From Catellatospora bangladeshensis (lineage in GTDB: Bacteria; Actinomycetota; Actinomycetes; Mycobacteriales; Micromonosporaceae): 64,000 nt of DNA. The stretch spans positions 62,001 to 126,000 of the forward strand of contig NZ_BONF01000039.1 of assembly GCF_016862575.1 (NCBI RefSeq), given 5' to 3'. The notes beneath the pieces were generated by a model. That model made no database searches. It saw nothing but the letters and a program-made list of their open reading frames with translations, and was not told where the DNA came from. Shown piece after piece: positions 23,551 to 32,965 of this stretch. Made by a program: the position numbers and the translations under genes. How positions within the stretch are numbered: position 1 is the stretch's first letter; every line of letters starts with the position of its first letter.

Positions 23551-23859
23551 ATGAACCTCAGAAGGGTGGCGACGTACGCGTCGCTCAGCGTCCTCACGGC
23601 CGTCGGCAGCGTGGTTGCGACGGGCTCCGCCGCGTCGGCTGCGCCGACCGGCTGCACGGTCACCTACGGCTCCAACTGGGCGCAGAGCATCTGCACCGGC
23701 GGGACCGGTGAGCACCAGGTCAACATGCTGCAGAAGCACTTCATGCCGGGTGTCGGCTACATCGCATGCCCCGGGAACTGGGCCGCCGTGGGCCAGGTCT
23801 CCTACGCGGCGTGCGCCAACCACACCATCGTCGACGTGTGGGTCAACACCCGCGGGTGA
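23551..23859 (+). CDS. Small secreted Cys-containing protein
   Basis: A 102-aa product with signal peptide (MNLRRVATYASLSVLTAVGS to about residue 30, ending ASA) and a 70-residue mature domain containing four cysteines (GCTVTY, SICTGG, IACPGN, AACANH), likely two disulphides, and aromatic residues. AGGGGGAGC precedes ATG 23551. The leader is unusually AT-rich for this genome (GTTAGGTGTGTTAAATAAAG). I do not recognise the family. Small disulphide-bonded secreted proteins of this type can be spore-coat, aerial-surface or inhibitor-like proteins, but there is no direct evidence here. Confidence 0.72.
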   Translation: MNLRRVATYASLSVLTAVGSVVATGSAASAAPTGCTVTYGSNWAQSICTGGTGEHQVNMLQKHFMPGVGYIACPGNWAAVGQVSYAACANHTIVDVWVNTRG

Positions 23860-24012
23860 CTCGTACGCCCGTCCCGCTGGACCCGCAGCCAGGCCACTGC
23901 TGCGTACGCATACACGCCGCTCCGCCGCAGGCCTGACCGTCCGGCGCGGCCCACCGGCCCGGGTCGGCCTGCCCCCGGCCATCTGCTCCAGTAGCTTGCG
24001 CAGCGCACGAAA

Positions 24013-24048
24013 CCGGGGGCGGCACCGCGGCGACGGCGCCGCCCCCGG
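24013..24048. terminator. Bidirectional hairpin between convergent genes
   Basis: CCGGGGGCGGC (24013-24023) and GCCGCCCCCGG (24038-24048) form a perfect 11-bp stem. It lies between the plus-strand gene ending at 23859 and the minus-strand gene ending at 24108, where it can serve both. Confidence 0.7.
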
Positions 24049-24107
24049 CCATACCGGAGACGTCATGCCTTTGTGCTCGACGGCATCGACGCTGGGCTTC
24101 GGTGGGT

Positions 24108-24965
24108 CTACCCGGTGCTGCCGTAGGCGAATCGGAGCCCTTCACCCTCCGACAGGACGATGAGCTGGCCGTGGCCGACGCGCCAGCCTGCCGGGAGCAG
24201 GAACACGGTGGTCCCGGTCCGTTCGACGAACTTCAGGCCGCGGTAGCGGTAGGTGGACTCGTCGAGCTGCTCTGTCGTGACGCCGGGTCCGTCGAGGTAC
24301 AGGGGTTCGGCACTGGTGACGGTCACATCGGGCTGCTTGGCGAAACCGGCGACGAAGTCGTCGGCGAGTTCGGCGCCGACGACCGCGGCCCGGTGTGAAG
24401 CCGCGGTGAACAGGCAGACGCCCAGCACCAGCAGCAGGAACAGCTGGGTCATGGTGTCGGCCTGCGGTGTCTGGCCCTTCCGCAGTCCGCGCAGCCGCAG
24501 CCCGGCGGCGAGCAGCAGGATGCCCGCGGCCACCGACAGCGGCCACAGCGTGTAGGCGGTGGCGTTCCACACCGGGAACGTCACCGCGAATCCGGCCGGC
24601 AGCAGGACGGCTGCCACGATCAGTACAGCGGGCAGCAGACCGGCGGCCCGGTGCGGGGAGGTGGCGGTTCGGGTCAGCCGCTGCCATGCCCAGGTGCCGA
24701 GCAGTCCAAGGCCGCCGACGATGGCGAGCAGGACGAGCACCTGGTCGATGCTGCGCAGCACGTACTCCTGGGTCGACATGCCGAGCAGCGCCTGGTCGAA
24801 ACCGAGGAGCCGGTTGTGCTCCTCTGCGCGCCACCAGCCGAAGTAGACCAGCAGCGCGGTGATGACGGTGACGTTGGCCAGCAGGAGCAGCAGCTGCCGG
24901 GTCAGTTCGGCCGCGGCGCTCAGGTGCGGCTGGGGTAGTGGCTCGGCGGTCTCCGGCTGGGTCAT
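24108..24965 (-). CDS. Polytopic membrane protein, partner of a lipoprotein
   Basis: A 285-aa protein with about five membrane helices (near 20-42, 70-92, 107-128, 137-157, 170-190) and a C-terminal extracytoplasmic domain (about 192-285) with beta-strand pattern (VTVTSAEPLYL, STYRYRGLKFVERTGTTVFLLP). I do not recognise the family. Its ATG overlaps the stop of the upstream lipoprotein gene by 4 nt, implying equal, coupled production and probably a complex at the membrane. No transport or enzymatic motif is visible. Confidence 0.75.
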   Translation of the reverse strand: MTQPETAEPLPQPHLSAAAELTRQLLLLLANVTVITALLVYFGWWRAEEHNRLLGFDQALLGMSTQEYVLRSIDQVLVLLAIVGGLGLLGTWAWQRLTRTATSPHRAAGLLPAVLIVAAVLLPAGFAVTFPVWNATAYTLWPLSVAAGILLLAAGLRLRGLRKGQTPQADTMTQLFLLLVLGVCLFTAASHRAAVVGAELADDFVAGFAKQPDVTVTSAEPLYLDGPGVTTEQLDESTYRYRGLKFVERTGTTVFLLPAGWRVGHGQLIVLSEGEGLRFAYGSTG

Positions 24966-25561
24966 CTCTGCACCAGTGCTCGGGGGTCGGTGTCAGCCTG
25001 CCACTGGAGGACCTTGTCCGGTGCGTCGGCGTTGGAGCAGATGACGTCGTCTCGGTCCTTCTTGTCGATGGTGCTGGCCACCGACTTGTACATCTCACAC
25101 ACGTGCCAGCTCAGTGAGCTGGAGGTCTCCGACCAGCCGATGTGGTTCCAGCCGCCGAATTGGTCGCTGACCGCCTCGTAAAGGGCCGCTGCGCGGCGGG
25201 GATCGGCCTTCTTGTCGTTGTTGCCGCAGAGTTCGACGGCGGCTTGGACCAGGAGCACCTCACGCGGGTCGAGGAAGTCCTGCCAAGCGTCGTCGTCCAT
25301 GTTGTCGGCGGCCGTCTTGCATTTGCGGTTGCCCAGCAGGCTGTAGACCGTGTTGACCGTGCTCCTGTCCAGCGACGGGTCGCCCTTGGGCACGCCGAAA
25401 CCGTACTTGGGCTTGGCCGGTGCTTCCTGTTGCGAGTTGGGCGCCGACTGCTGCGTCGGCGGGCAGCGGTCTGCCGCGCAGCCGGTCAGCGCCAGCGCGA
25501 CCGCGGCGGACATCACCGCCATCGTGCGGGCATGTCTGACTTTTGCGACGGTGCGCGACAT
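24962..25561 (-). CDS. Lipoprotein of unknown function
   Basis: From ATG 25561 the product starts MSRTVAKVRHARTMAVMSAA and has a lipobox in ALALTGC, so the cysteine near residue 28 would be lipidated. The mature 170 residues contain four further cysteines (NRKCKTAAD, AVELCGNND, WHVCEMY, VICSNAD) and a helical region (DPRRAAALYEAVSDQFGGW). The open frame continues upstream to 25675, but that would put over 60 residues before the lipobox. It is cotranscribed with the overlapping membrane protein gene. Function unknown; the pair may form a surface complex. Confidence 0.72.
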   Translation of the reverse strand: MSRTVAKVRHARTMAVMSAAVALALTGCAADRCPPTQQSAPNSQQEAPAKPKYGFGVPKGDPSLDRSTVNTVYSLLGNRKCKTAADNMDDDAWQDFLDPREVLLVQAAVELCGNNDKKADPRRAAALYEAVSDQFGGWNHIGWSETSSSLSWHVCEMYKSVASTIDKKDRDDVICSNADAPDKVLQWQADTDPRALVQR

Positions 25562-26003
25562 GCGGGTGCCGAAGATCATGTGCAGTCTGATGCCCGACCG
25601 CTGTCGGCTGCCCGTGGGTGGAGTGGTGGAAAGGTGCGGGTGAGGTCGCATGGGATCCGTCCTGGTTGTGAGCATGCCCGGGTTGCCGTCGTGGCTGGGC
25701 GGGCTGCCGGCCCACTACTGAGAGGAGGCCGAGCATCGCTGGATACAGCGCAGACCCGGGAGACGGCGGCTTTCGCTCGTGCCGAGCGGTGCTTCACGCT
25801 CTTGGGCCGATCCGACTCTGGCCGGGCAGGACCGTCGCGGATGCTGCAACCAGGATTGCGATCATGTCCGAGCCGGGCGCGACCACGGAGTTGAAGTCGA
25901 CCACGTCGCCGATCGCGGCCGATCCACCCTGTCAGCGCCCTGCGCGAGTCATAGCATCCGGATGAAACTTCCGGCGACTCGCGGCCGTCGATAACCTGCC
26001 CCG
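25562..26003. other. Divergent intergenic region
   Basis: About 440 bp between the lipoprotein start (minus) and the LuxR-family gene start (plus). Part of it may be a longer N-terminus of the lipoprotein (in-frame ATGs at 25579, 25651 and 25675). Otherwise I see no gene. Both promoters must lie here; I could not identify them with confidence. Confidence 0.35.
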
Positions 26004-28706
26004 ATGGACGGCTTGACTTCAGTCCTCGGGCGAGCAGCGGTGATCGACGGCTGTCGGCGACACCTTGCCACGGGAAGCGGGGTCCTGCTGTACGGGCCCG
26101 CCGGTATAGGAAAGTCCACGGTGATCGGCGCGGTCGCGGCCGCAGGCGAGGCCCTGGTACTGCACAGCGCTGCCTCGGCCACCGAAGCACATCTGCCCTA
26201 CGTGGCGCTGTTCGATCTACTCGCCACCCACCTTGATGCCGCCGACGACGCGGTGCCCGCCCATCTGGCGGCGACATTGCGCGCCGCGCTGCTGCACGAG
26301 CCACCCGCGGCCGGCACGGCCACCAGTCAGCCGGCGCTGCGGATCGCCGTGGTCGAGCTGTTGCGGGCACTGGCCGAAAGGCAACCGGTCCTGATACTTC
26401 TCGACGACGCCCAATGGCTGGATCCGCCCAGCATGGAGGTGCTCGCGTTCGCGGTGCGGCGGCTGGGCGGATCGCGGATCGCGACGTTGGTCACCGAGCG
26501 CGTCGCCGATGGTGACGAACCTTCCCTGGGCGAGTTGTGCACGTCCCCGACGGTCGAGATCCCGCTGGGCGGGCTGGCGGAGACAGAACTCGCGGCGTTG
26601 CTCAGGACGCGCCTGGCGCTGCGGCTGCACGGCTCGGCCATGGCGCGGATCACCGCCGCCAGCGGCGGCAATCCGCTGTTCGCGCTCGAACTGGGCCGGG
26701 CGCTGGTCCGCGATGACGTCACACCACGCCCAGACGAACCGCTGCGGGTCACACGCCGGCTGCGTGATCTCGTCTCCGACCGGCTGGCTGGGCTTGCGCC
26801 CGCACTGCGCCCGGGGCTGCTGATGCTTGCAGCGGGCGGCCCCGCGCCCACCGAGACGGAGGCGTCCGCCGCCCTGGCCGAAGGGGTGCTGGTTCTTGGC
26901 GCCGACGGCAGATACCGGTTCAGCCATCCGATGCTGTCCGAGATCGTGTACGCGGACGCGACCCCGCATCAGCGCCTGGCCGCGCACCTGCGTATCGCCG
27001 ATCTGACCGACGACCCGGTGCGACATGCCCGGCACCGGGCCCTGGCCTGCAGCCGGCCCGATGCCGAACTCGCCGCCGCGCTGGACCGGGCCGCTGACGC
27101 GGCACGCCGCCGGGGTGCGCCCGGTACGGCTGCGGAGCTGTCGCGCCTGGCAGCCGACCGCACCCCGGCAGACCCCGCGCTGGCCGCGCGACGCCTGCTG
27201 AACGCGGCCGACAGCAGCCATGCGGCCGGTCTTTTCGCGGACGCGCGCGCCGACTGCGAGCGTGCGCTCGGCGACGCGGACGTCGAAGGCAGGGTGAGCG
27301 CACGCCTGCTGCTGGCCGACCTCGACGCCGACAGCGAACGCACCAGCAGACTCCTTGCGGACGCCGCTGCCGACGCGGCTGGCCACCCGCACCTGATGGC
27401 TCGTGTCCACCTGTATCAGGCAGATGTCGCCATGAGATCCGGTGAGCTGTCGAGCTGCCTGGCCGACCTGGAGCAGGCCGAGGCGCTAGCCGGTGACAGC
27501 ACCGAACTGATGACCCGGATCCTCAGCGTCCGAGGCCCGGTGGAGCTGTTCACCGACGGCGCACGGGCGATCCGCACCTACCGGCACGGTGTACGGCTCA
27601 CCGAAGGCGGGCCGCTCACCGAAGCCGCCGTGTACCTGCGTGCTGGCCTGGCGGTCGCGCGGCTGCGTCAGGGCGGGGTGTCCGTTGCGGTGCGGGACCT
27701 GGAATTGCTTCGTGGCGATGTCGAGGCCGCCGGACGGTTTCGCGAGCTCGGCGACGTGCTGCACGTGTTGACCGTCGCCTACGAGCGGGCCGGCCGGTGC
27801 CGGCAGGCGTACAGCACAGGCCTGGCCGGGGCGCGCTTCCGTGAGGATCTCGAGCCCAACGCCGGACGTGCGCTGCTGTTGCGGGGCATGGCCGAACTCA
27901 ACGGCGGTACGGCGGCGGCCGCGGCGTCGGCGTTGGAGGCAGCCGCCGCTGCGCTGGAACCGCAGAACATGACCGAAAGCCGGGCCTACTCGCTCGGGCT
28001 GCTCGGCCGGGCACGCTACCTGCAAGGCGATGTCGGCACCGCCGCCGCGCTGCTGGCCCGGTCCCGTGAGCTGCTCGACGGCATCGGCTACGTCGACCCG
28101 GCGCTGTTCCTGCTGGACGCCGACCTTGCGGAGGCGTTGACGCGCGCCGGTGCGACGGAGCAGGCCGCCCATGTACTGCAGGAGGCACGGGCCCGAGCCG
28201 GGCGCGAGGATCGCACCGTCGTCCGGCTGGGACTCACCCGCGCGGAGGCGGTGCTCCAAGCCGCGAGGGGGGAAGCGCACACGGCCGCCTCGCTGTTGCG
28301 CGACACGCTGGGGCATGCCGCGGACCATCCCTATCCGCTCGAAGTGGCCCGAGCCTGGGCATCTCTCGGCGCGATCGAGGCGGCCGTCCGCCGCCGCGCC
28401 GCTGCACGCATGGCATACGGCGAAGCCGCCCGCCGGTACGCGCGCCACGGATGCACTCCCTGGCTGCGCTACGTCCAAGCCGCGCTGGACGATCTGGACG
28501 GTCACGGCCGTCCGCCTACCGACCTGGAGCAGCACATCATCGACATGGTTCGCGCAAAGGCGACCAACCGGCAGATCGCCGCCGCGCTGCACCTGTCGGT
28601 GAAGACGGTCGAGGCGCATTTGACCCGCGTCTACCGAATGCGCGGTGTTCGCAACCGAGCAGATCTCGTCAGCCGATTGGCGCAATCGCAAACACCGCCA
28701 CGTTGA
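26004..28706 (+). CDS. Large ATP-binding LuxR-family (LAL-type) transcriptional regulator
   Basis: A 900-aa protein with an N-terminal AAA/STAND ATPase domain: Walker A GPAGIGKST (31-39) and Walker B ILLDDAQWLD (about 132-141). A long helical TPR-like middle (about 330-830) is rich in AAAL and LLRARA repeats, and the C-terminal LuxR helix-turn-helix (about 838-895) contains QIAAALHLSVKTVEAHLTRV. LAL regulators activate catabolic or secondary-metabolite genes upon binding an inducer. ATG 26004 gives the Walker A at the usual distance. It is a single gene with no obvious operon partner; the M28 aminopeptidase downstream is a possible target (inference). Confidence 0.9.
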   Translation: MDGLTSVLGRAAVIDGCRRHLATGSGVLLYGPAGIGKSTVIGAVAAAGEALVLHSAASATEAHLPYVALFDLLATHLDAADDAVPAHLAATLRAALLHEPPAAGTATSQPALRIAVVELLRALAERQPVLILLDDAQWLDPPSMEVLAFAVRRLGGSRIATLVTERVADGDEPSLGELCTSPTVEIPLGGLAETELAALLRTRLALRLHGSAMARITAASGGNPLFALELGRALVRDDVTPRPDEPLRVTRRLRDLVSDRLAGLAPALRPGLLMLAAGGPAPTETEASAALAEGVLVLGADGRYRFSHPMLSEIVYADATPHQRLAAHLRIADLTDDPVRHARHRALACSRPDAELAAALDRAADAARRRGAPGTAAELSRLAADRTPADPALAARRLLNAADSSHAAGLFADARADCERALGDADVEGRVSARLLLADLDADSERTSRLLADAAADAAGHPHLMARVHLYQADVAMRSGELSSCLADLEQAEALAGDSTELMTRILSVRGPVELFTDGARAIRTYRHGVRLTEGGPLTEAAVYLRAGLAVARLRQGGVSVAVRDLELLRGDVEAAGRFRELGDVLHVLTVAYERAGRCRQAYSTGLAGARFREDLEPNAGRALLLRGMAELNGGTAAAAASALEAAAAALEPQNMTESRAYSLGLLGRARYLQGDVGTAAALLARSRELLDGIGYVDPALFLLDADLAEALTRAGATEQAAHVLQEARARAGREDRTVVRLGLTRAEAVLQAARGEAHTAASLLRDTLGHAADHPYPLEVARAWASLGAIEAAVRRRAAARMAYGEAARRYARHGCTPWLRYVQAALDDLDGHGRPPTDLEQHIIDMVRAKATNRQIAAALHLSVKTVEAHLTRVYRMRGVRNRADLVSRLAQSQTPPR

Positions 28707-29022
28707 GCCGCGCCAACGGGGTGGGCCCGCAGCAAAGCGCAGCTCAAGAACGTCACCGCGCAACGGGACCGCCGTTCCTCCACTGCGCCGCGCGGCGTCC
28801 TCGGCGTCAGCCGGACAGCCGCTCTCCCGGCCGGCCGGGCCTCATCGCGGACCCACCGGACCCGACGGCGGACCGGGGGAGACCCCTGCTTCAAGCACTC
28901 GTGCGTGCCGGTTCGTCGAGGGTCGAGACAAGGGTGGCGCAAGGGGTCATCCATGTTGCCCTATCTGTTAAGACTGTTGTTCATTGGTGCGGGCAGTATC
29001 CACAGCCGTCGAGGAGCGCAAT
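28707..29022. other. Intergenic region upstream of the aminopeptidase
   Basis: These 316 bp hold no gene that I can support. The last 70 bp are relatively AT-rich (CTATCTGTTAAGACTGTTGTTC near 28961-28982) and are the likely promoter of the downstream secreted aminopeptidase. Confidence 0.4.
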
Positions 29023-30762
29023 GTGAAACGGACCGCATCCATTCTTCTCAGCCTGGCGCTGGGCACGCTCGCTGTCCAAACGTTCATGCCACAAGCCGCA
29101 GCCGACCCTGTCCCCATCGGATGGGCGACCGTGGCGGCGGCCGCGCCGGACATCGACGTGGCGAGCGTGCAGTCGCACCTGACCCAGTTCAACACCATCG
29201 CGAACCAGAACGGTGGCACCCGGCGCGCCGGATCCGCGGGATACACCCAGTCGCTGGCATACGTGAAAGGCCGACTGCAGGCCGCCGGATTCACCGTGGC
29301 CGAACAGCGCTGTACCACCTGCACATACGTGTCCAACAACCTGATCGCCGACTGGCCGGGTGGCGACACGGCCGCCACGTACATGTTCGGCGCTCACCTG
29401 GACAGCGTGTCAGCCGGACCGGGCATCAACGACAACGGATCCGGCTCGGCCAGCCTGCTGGAGGTCGCGCTGCAGCTGGCCGCAGCCAACCCGCCGATGC
29501 TCAGGCACGTGCGGTTCGGCTGGTGGACCGACGAGGAACAGGGCCTCAACGGCTCCGAGTTCTACGTCAACTCGCTCTCCACGGCCCAGCGCAGCGCGAT
29601 CAAGGGCTATTACAACTTCGACATGGTCGCCTCGCGCAACGGCGGCTACTTCATCAACAACATCAACGGCGCCACCGCGGCGCCGCTGCGGGAGTACTGG
29701 ACGTCGCTGAACCTCGCCCCGCAGGAGAACGTCGAGGGGCAGGGCCGCTCCGATGACTACTCGTTCCAGCTCGCGGGCATCCCCACGTCCGGTTACGCGA
29801 CCGGGGCGAGCGCCCGTAAGACCTCGGCGGAGGCGGCCAAGTGGGGCGGCACGGCCGGTTCGGCCTACGACCCCTGCTACCACCGCTCCTGTGACACGAC
29901 CAGCAACATCAATGCCACCGCCCTCAACCGCACCGCGGACGGCATCGCGTACGCGGTGTGGAAGGTGGCCGTCGGCACGACCGTCCCGTCGGACTACTCC
30001 CTCGCGGTGAGCCCGGGCGCGGGCGGCACCCAGCCCGGAGGATCGGTCTCGGCCACCGTTTCGACCACCACCACCTCCGGCAGCCCGCAGACGGTGAACC
30101 TGTCGGCGTCCGGTCTGCCGGCCGGGGCCACGGCGAACCTCAGCCCGTCGTCGGTGACCTCAGGCAACTCCGCGACCTTGACCATCAACACCGGGCCGGG
30201 CACCGTCGCGGGCACCTACCCGATCACCGTGACCGGCACGGGCAGCACGACGCACAGCGTCACCTACCAGCTGACCGTCGGCACCGTGCCCAGCGACTTC
30301 TCGCTCTCACTGAGCCCCGGCACCGGCAGCGTGGGGGCCGGCGCGGCGGCGACGTCGACGGTCGACACCGCCACCGTGTCCGGCCCGGCGCAGACGGTGA
30401 ACCTCAGCGCCGGCAGCCTTCCGCCCGGCACGACCGTCAACTTCAGCCCGGCGTCAGTCACGTCGGGCAACTCGGCGAGCCTGACGATCTCCACATCGGC
30501 CGCCACCCCCGCCGGAACCTACGCGATCACGGTGACCGGCACAACGGCGGCCACGAGCCACGCGGCTACGTACACGCTGACCGTCACGGTGCCCGGCGGC
30601 GGCTGCGCCGGCATCCCGGCATGGAGCGCGAGCCAGGCATACGCGCCAGGTGACACGGTCTCCCACATCGGCCGCAAGTGGAACTCGACGTGGTACTCCA
30701 CCGGCGCCGAGCCGGGCGCGGCCCAGTCGTGGGCGGTGTGGAGCGACGCCGGACCCTGCTGA
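29023..30762 (+). CDS. Secreted M28 aminopeptidase with Ig-like repeats and chitin-binding module
   Basis: The GTG start at 29023 follows GAGGAG by 6 nt; a TTG at 28984 in the same frame would add 13 residues. The 579-aa product has a signal peptide (ending PQAAAD), an M28 domain like the Streptomyces griseus aminopeptidase with zinc ligands in [26 protein letters not shown] and CYHRSCD, two Ser/Thr/Gly-rich Ig-like repeats (about 328-415 and 418-508, each of the form [12 protein letters not shown]), and a C-terminal CBM5/12-type domain ([29 protein letters not shown]). It should release N-terminal amino acids outside the cell while anchored on chitin. A 13-bp hairpin follows. Confidence 0.9.
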   Translation: MKRTASILLSLALGTLAVQTFMPQAAADPVPIGWATVAAAAPDIDVASVQSHLTQFNTIANQNGGTRRAGSAGYTQSLAYVKGRLQAAGFTVAEQRCTTCTYVSNNLIADWPGGDTAATYMFGAHLDSVSAGPGINDNGSGSASLLEVALQLAAANPPMLRHVRFGWWTDEEQGLNGSEFYVNSLSTAQRSAIKGYYNFDMVASRNGGYFINNINGATAAPLREYWTSLNLAPQENVEGQGRSDDYSFQLAGIPTSGYATGASARKTSAEAAKWGGTAGSAYDPCYHRSCDTTSNINATALNRTADGIAYAVWKVAVGTTVPSDYSLAVSPGAGGTQPGGSVSATVSTTTTSGSPQTVNLSASGLPAGATANLSPSSVTSGNSATLTINTGPGTVAGTYPITVTGTGSTTHSVTYQLTVGTVPSDFSLSLSPGTGSVGAGAAATSTVDTATVSGPAQTVNLSAGSLPPGTTVNFSPASVTSGNSASLTISTSAATPAGTYAITVTGTTAATSHAATYTLTVTVPGGGCAGIPAWSASQAYAPGDTVSHIGRKWNSTWYSTGAEPGAAQSWAVWSDAGPC

Positions 30763-30778
30763 CCTGCTCCTCCCCGAC

Positions 30779-30817
30779 GGTGGCCTGGGCGCGCCCACAA
30801 GGTTCGCCCAGGCCACC
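30779..30817 (+). terminator. Hairpin after the aminopeptidase gene
   Basis: GGTGGCCTGGGCG (30779-30791) and CGCCCAGGCCACC (30805-30817) form a perfect 13-bp stem with a 13-nt loop, 16 bp after the stop. Confidence 0.78.
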
Positions 30818-31168
30818 CCTACCGCCTCCAAGCAGTGAGAAGTGACACGCGCCATCAAGCGGATCACGACCGCGGCCACCCGGCCCCGGCCGGTGTCAGG
30901 TCACGGAGCTGAGGTCCTGGCGTCGCAAACGGGGGTGACATCCGATGTGGGGGCGGACCTGCACGGTCGGTGTAAGGGCGTGGCGTCGGCGTCCAGGGCG
31001 CGCAGGTGTGAGGGCTGCGGCGCCGGGTCGGCGATGCAGGCGGTTGCTGGGGCCGTGCGAGCTCGTGTGCGGCCCGCAACCGAGACCGGCGATGCGGTCC
31101 GCGCACGACGCGAGGGTGCCTGAAGGGGGCCTGTACACCTGCTGCCGGGTTGCGGTCGGCTCCACCCG
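30818..31168. other. Intergenic region without a gene
   Basis: About 350 bp between the aminopeptidase terminator and the 3' end of the carbonic anhydrase gene. The open frames on either strand look like out-of-frame shadows; I found no recognisable product, RNA structure or strong repeat. Confidence 0.4.
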
Positions 31169-31843
31169 CTAGAGGAAGGGCACTTCGCCGGTGTCCAGGT
31201 CGTAGACGGCGCCGGTGACATGTAGCCGGCCGGTCTGCACCCTGCCGGCGATCGGCGGGCTGGAGTGCAGCCGGCGGATCTGCAGGGCGATGTTGGCCCG
31301 CACCACGTTGGCGACCAGGTCGCCGGGGCGGCCGAGCACCGCTTCGACCGCTGGGCGCAGATGCCGCACGAGCGTGCCGGCGTATCCGGGGCCGGGCCCC
31401 GGGCCGGTGAGTGCGTCGATCGCGGCGGTGACCGCGCCGCAGCGCTCGTGGCCGAGGACCACGAGCAGCGGGGGATCGAAGTGCTCCAGGGCGTAGGCGA
31501 CGCTGGCCATGAGCAGGTCGTCAGCGATGTTGCCGGCGACGCGGTTGTCGAACACGTCACCCAGTCCCTGATCGAAAACGATCTCCGGCGCGACGCGGGA
31601 GTCGGCGCAGCCCAGCGTGATGACGAACGGGTGCTGCCCGGTGGCGAGCTGGTGCCGGCGGTGGGGCTGCTGGTGGGGGTGGCGCGCGGCGCCCAGGCGG
31701 AACCGGCGGTTGCCCGCGGCCAGCCGGGCCAGCGCGTGTGACGTCCGGTGCGGCGGATCGTGCTGCGCCGAATCGGTCGGTGGTAGCGCCGGGTGGTGCA
31801 ATGCCAGCGGCAGCCCGGCTGCCAGCAGGGCGCGTCTGCGCAT
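31169..31843 (-). CDS. Beta-carbonic anhydrase, with exported-like N-terminus
   Basis: The 224-aa product has all beta-class zinc motifs: Cys and Asp-Arg dyad in CADSRVAP, and His and Cys in GHERCGAV. It interconverts CO2 and bicarbonate. The N-terminus MRRRALLAAGLPLALHHPAL resembles a short twin-arginine or Sec-type signal, so it may be exported, which is unusual but known for some beta enzymes. It lies 79 bp downstream of a small winged-helix gene on the same strand. The promoter region of that pair carries an operator identical in layout to the one before the ArsR/SulP operon, suggesting joint control with the SulP anion transporter. Confidence 0.9.
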   Translation of the reverse strand: MRRRALLAAGLPLALHHPALPPTDSAQHDPPHRTSHALARLAAGNRRFRLGAARHPHQQPHRRHQLATGQHPFVITLGCADSRVAPEIVFDQGLGDVFDNRVAGNIADDLLMASVAYALEHFDPPLLVVLGHERCGAVTAAIDALTGPGPGPGYAGTLVRHLRPAVEAVLGRPGDLVANVVRANIALQIRRLHSSPPIAGRVQTGRLHVTGAVYDLDTGEVPFL

Positions 31844-31922
31844 GATGGGTTCTTCCTCGCGCTGCGATGGCGCCTGGAGGTCATGTGAGGCGGGAGTGCA
31901 AGGCCGCGGGTCGGGTGCCGGA

Positions 31923-32249
31923 TCAGCCGTCGGGAGATGCTCCGTCGGCTGTGCTCGCGTCGGGTGGGATCGGACCGTTGCGGGCGGGGTCGCCGGCGAG
32001 GACCTGGCGTGCGAGCGGGCAGACCCGGGTGATCAGTAGGTCGCCGCGGTGCGGCTGGGTTTCGAGGAAGCCGGCGACCTGTAGGGCGGTCAGGGCCGCG
32101 CGGATCCGGTCGGGCCGTTGACCCAGCTCGGCGGCATAGGCGAACGGGTCGACGACGGGGATGCCCCGGTCGTAAGCAGCGACGACCTCGGCCAGTAGTG
32201 GTCGCTGCAGCTGCCTCCATAGCCGCTCCACGCCTGGGCCAACGAGCAT
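31923..32249 (-). CDS. Small winged-helix-like protein upstream of carbonic anhydrase
   Basis: A 108-aa soluble protein: VVAAYDRGIPVVDPFAYAAE, then a helix-turn-helix-like segment (RPDRIRAALTALQVAGFL) with a following strand (HRGDLLITRV), and a Pro-rich acidic tail. It looks like a winged-helix domain of MarR/GntR size class but is too short for a typical regulator, so the call is tentative. It precedes carbonic anhydrase by 79 bp and is probably cotranscribed. Its promoter region contains a CRP/FNR-like palindrome and an ArsR-type operator. Confidence 0.65.
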   Translation of the reverse strand: MLVGPGVERLWRQLQRPLLAEVVAAYDRGIPVVDPFAYAAELGQRPDRIRAALTALQVAGFLETQPHRGDLLITRVCPLARQVLAGDPARNGPIPPDASTADGASPDG

Positions 32250-32280
32250 CGGGGCTGACTGCTACCTCGCCGTGACGATT

Positions 32281-32296
32281 AGTGATATGAATCACA
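32281..32296 (-). promoter_or_regulatory. CRP/FNR-like palindrome
   Basis: AGTGATATGAATCACA (32281-32296) reads GTGA-N6-TCAC, the core of CRP/FNR-family sites. It lies 32 bp upstream of the winged-helix gene start, so it would sit around its promoter. Control by cAMP, oxygen or nitric-oxide sensors of this family is an inference. Confidence 0.5.
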
Positions 32297-32321
32297 TGAT
32301 ATGCGCAGTGCATACACGAAG

Positions 32322-32343
32322 CAGTTGAACAGATATTCAATTG
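32322..32343 (-). promoter_or_regulatory. ArsR-type operator upstream of carbonic anhydrase unit
   Basis: On the minus strand this reads CAATTGA-ATATCTG-TTCAACTG, an inverted repeat with a 7-bp spacer. The same word and spacing recur at 32558-32579 in front of the ArsR/SulP operon. The surrounding 365 bp (32250-32614) contain no gene and are AT-rich relative to the genome. Confidence 0.65.
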
Positions 32344-32555
32344 TCTAGCTGGCTGGTGCCGTCGCCTCGGGAATGCGGCGGTGCCAGCCTGACCGACGGG
32401 CGTCTGGCAGGCCCGTCGAACCCTTTCGGCGCGGCGGCAGGGCCTGGCGTCGTGGTAAGCAGCCGACTTCGCCTGCCTCTGTGCATGGCGTCCGGGCATG
32501 TGGGTGTCCGGCGGGCCGCAGACCTGGAACCGTCGACATCCTGGTGAAGCTCCTT

Positions 32556-32581
32556 AGCAATTGATAATATGTTCAATTGCT
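32556..32581 (+). promoter_or_regulatory. ArsR-type operator upstream of ArsR/SulP
   Basis: AGCAATTGA and TTCAATTGCT form an almost perfect inverted repeat (core CAATTGA-TAATATG-TTCAATTG at 32558-32579). It lies about 35 bp upstream of the ArsR start and embeds an AT-rich -10-like TAATAT. Autorepression by the adjacent ArsR protein is the simplest reading. Confidence 0.7.
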
Positions 32582-32614
32582 GAGTAAGTATGAGCGAGCT
32601 TGGAGTGCCAGGTC

Positions 32615-32965
32615 GTGGGTGTGCCGCTGTACCAGAGCAAGGCCGAGTTCTTCCGCACGCTGGGCCATCCGGTGCGCATCCGCGTGCTCGAACTGCTCGG
32701 CGACGGGCCCAAGGCCGTCCGTGACCTGCTCGCCGACGTCGAGATCGAAGCGTCGAGCCTGTCGCAGCAGCTGGCGGTGCTGCGCCGGGCCGGGGTCGTC
32801 GTGTCCTACCGAGACGGCGCCGCGGTCATGTACGCCCTGTCCGGGCCGGACGTGGCCGAGGTGATGGCCGCCGCACGCCGGTTCCTCACCGCGATGATCG
32901 CCGGGCAGGCCGAGCTGCTGGACGAGTTGCGCGACGCCCGGGCCGCCACGGCGGCCGCCGAGTGA
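32615..32965 (+). CDS. ArsR-family transcriptional repressor (SulP operon)
   Basis: A winged-helix repressor of about 116 aa: PLYQSKAEFFRTLGHPVRIRV, then EASSLSQQLAVLRRAGVVVS as recognition helix and wing. No CxC metal site is seen in the recognition helix, so it is not a classical arsenic/cadmium sensor; its signal could be redox, anion or pH related. GTG 32615 is chosen by comparison with the paralogue at 36530 that begins VTKPLYQAKAEFF; GTG 32600 is also in frame. The stop overlaps the SulP start by 4 nt (GTGA). The operator at 32556-32581 probably binds this protein, and a matching one controls the divergent carbonic anhydrase unit. Confidence 0.88.
   Translation: MGVPLYQSKAEFFRTLGHPVRIRVLELLGDGPKAVRDLLADVEIEASSLSQQLAVLRRAGVVVSYRDGAAVMYALSGPDVAEVMAAARRFLTAMIAGQAELLDELRDARAATAAAE

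Noticed and set aside
30901-32499. 532-codon minus-strand open frame spanning carbonic anhydrase
   Set aside because: It runs out of frame through the carbonic anhydrase gene, whose own frame has the zinc motifs; the long frame is Arg/Pro/Thr-rich and featureless.
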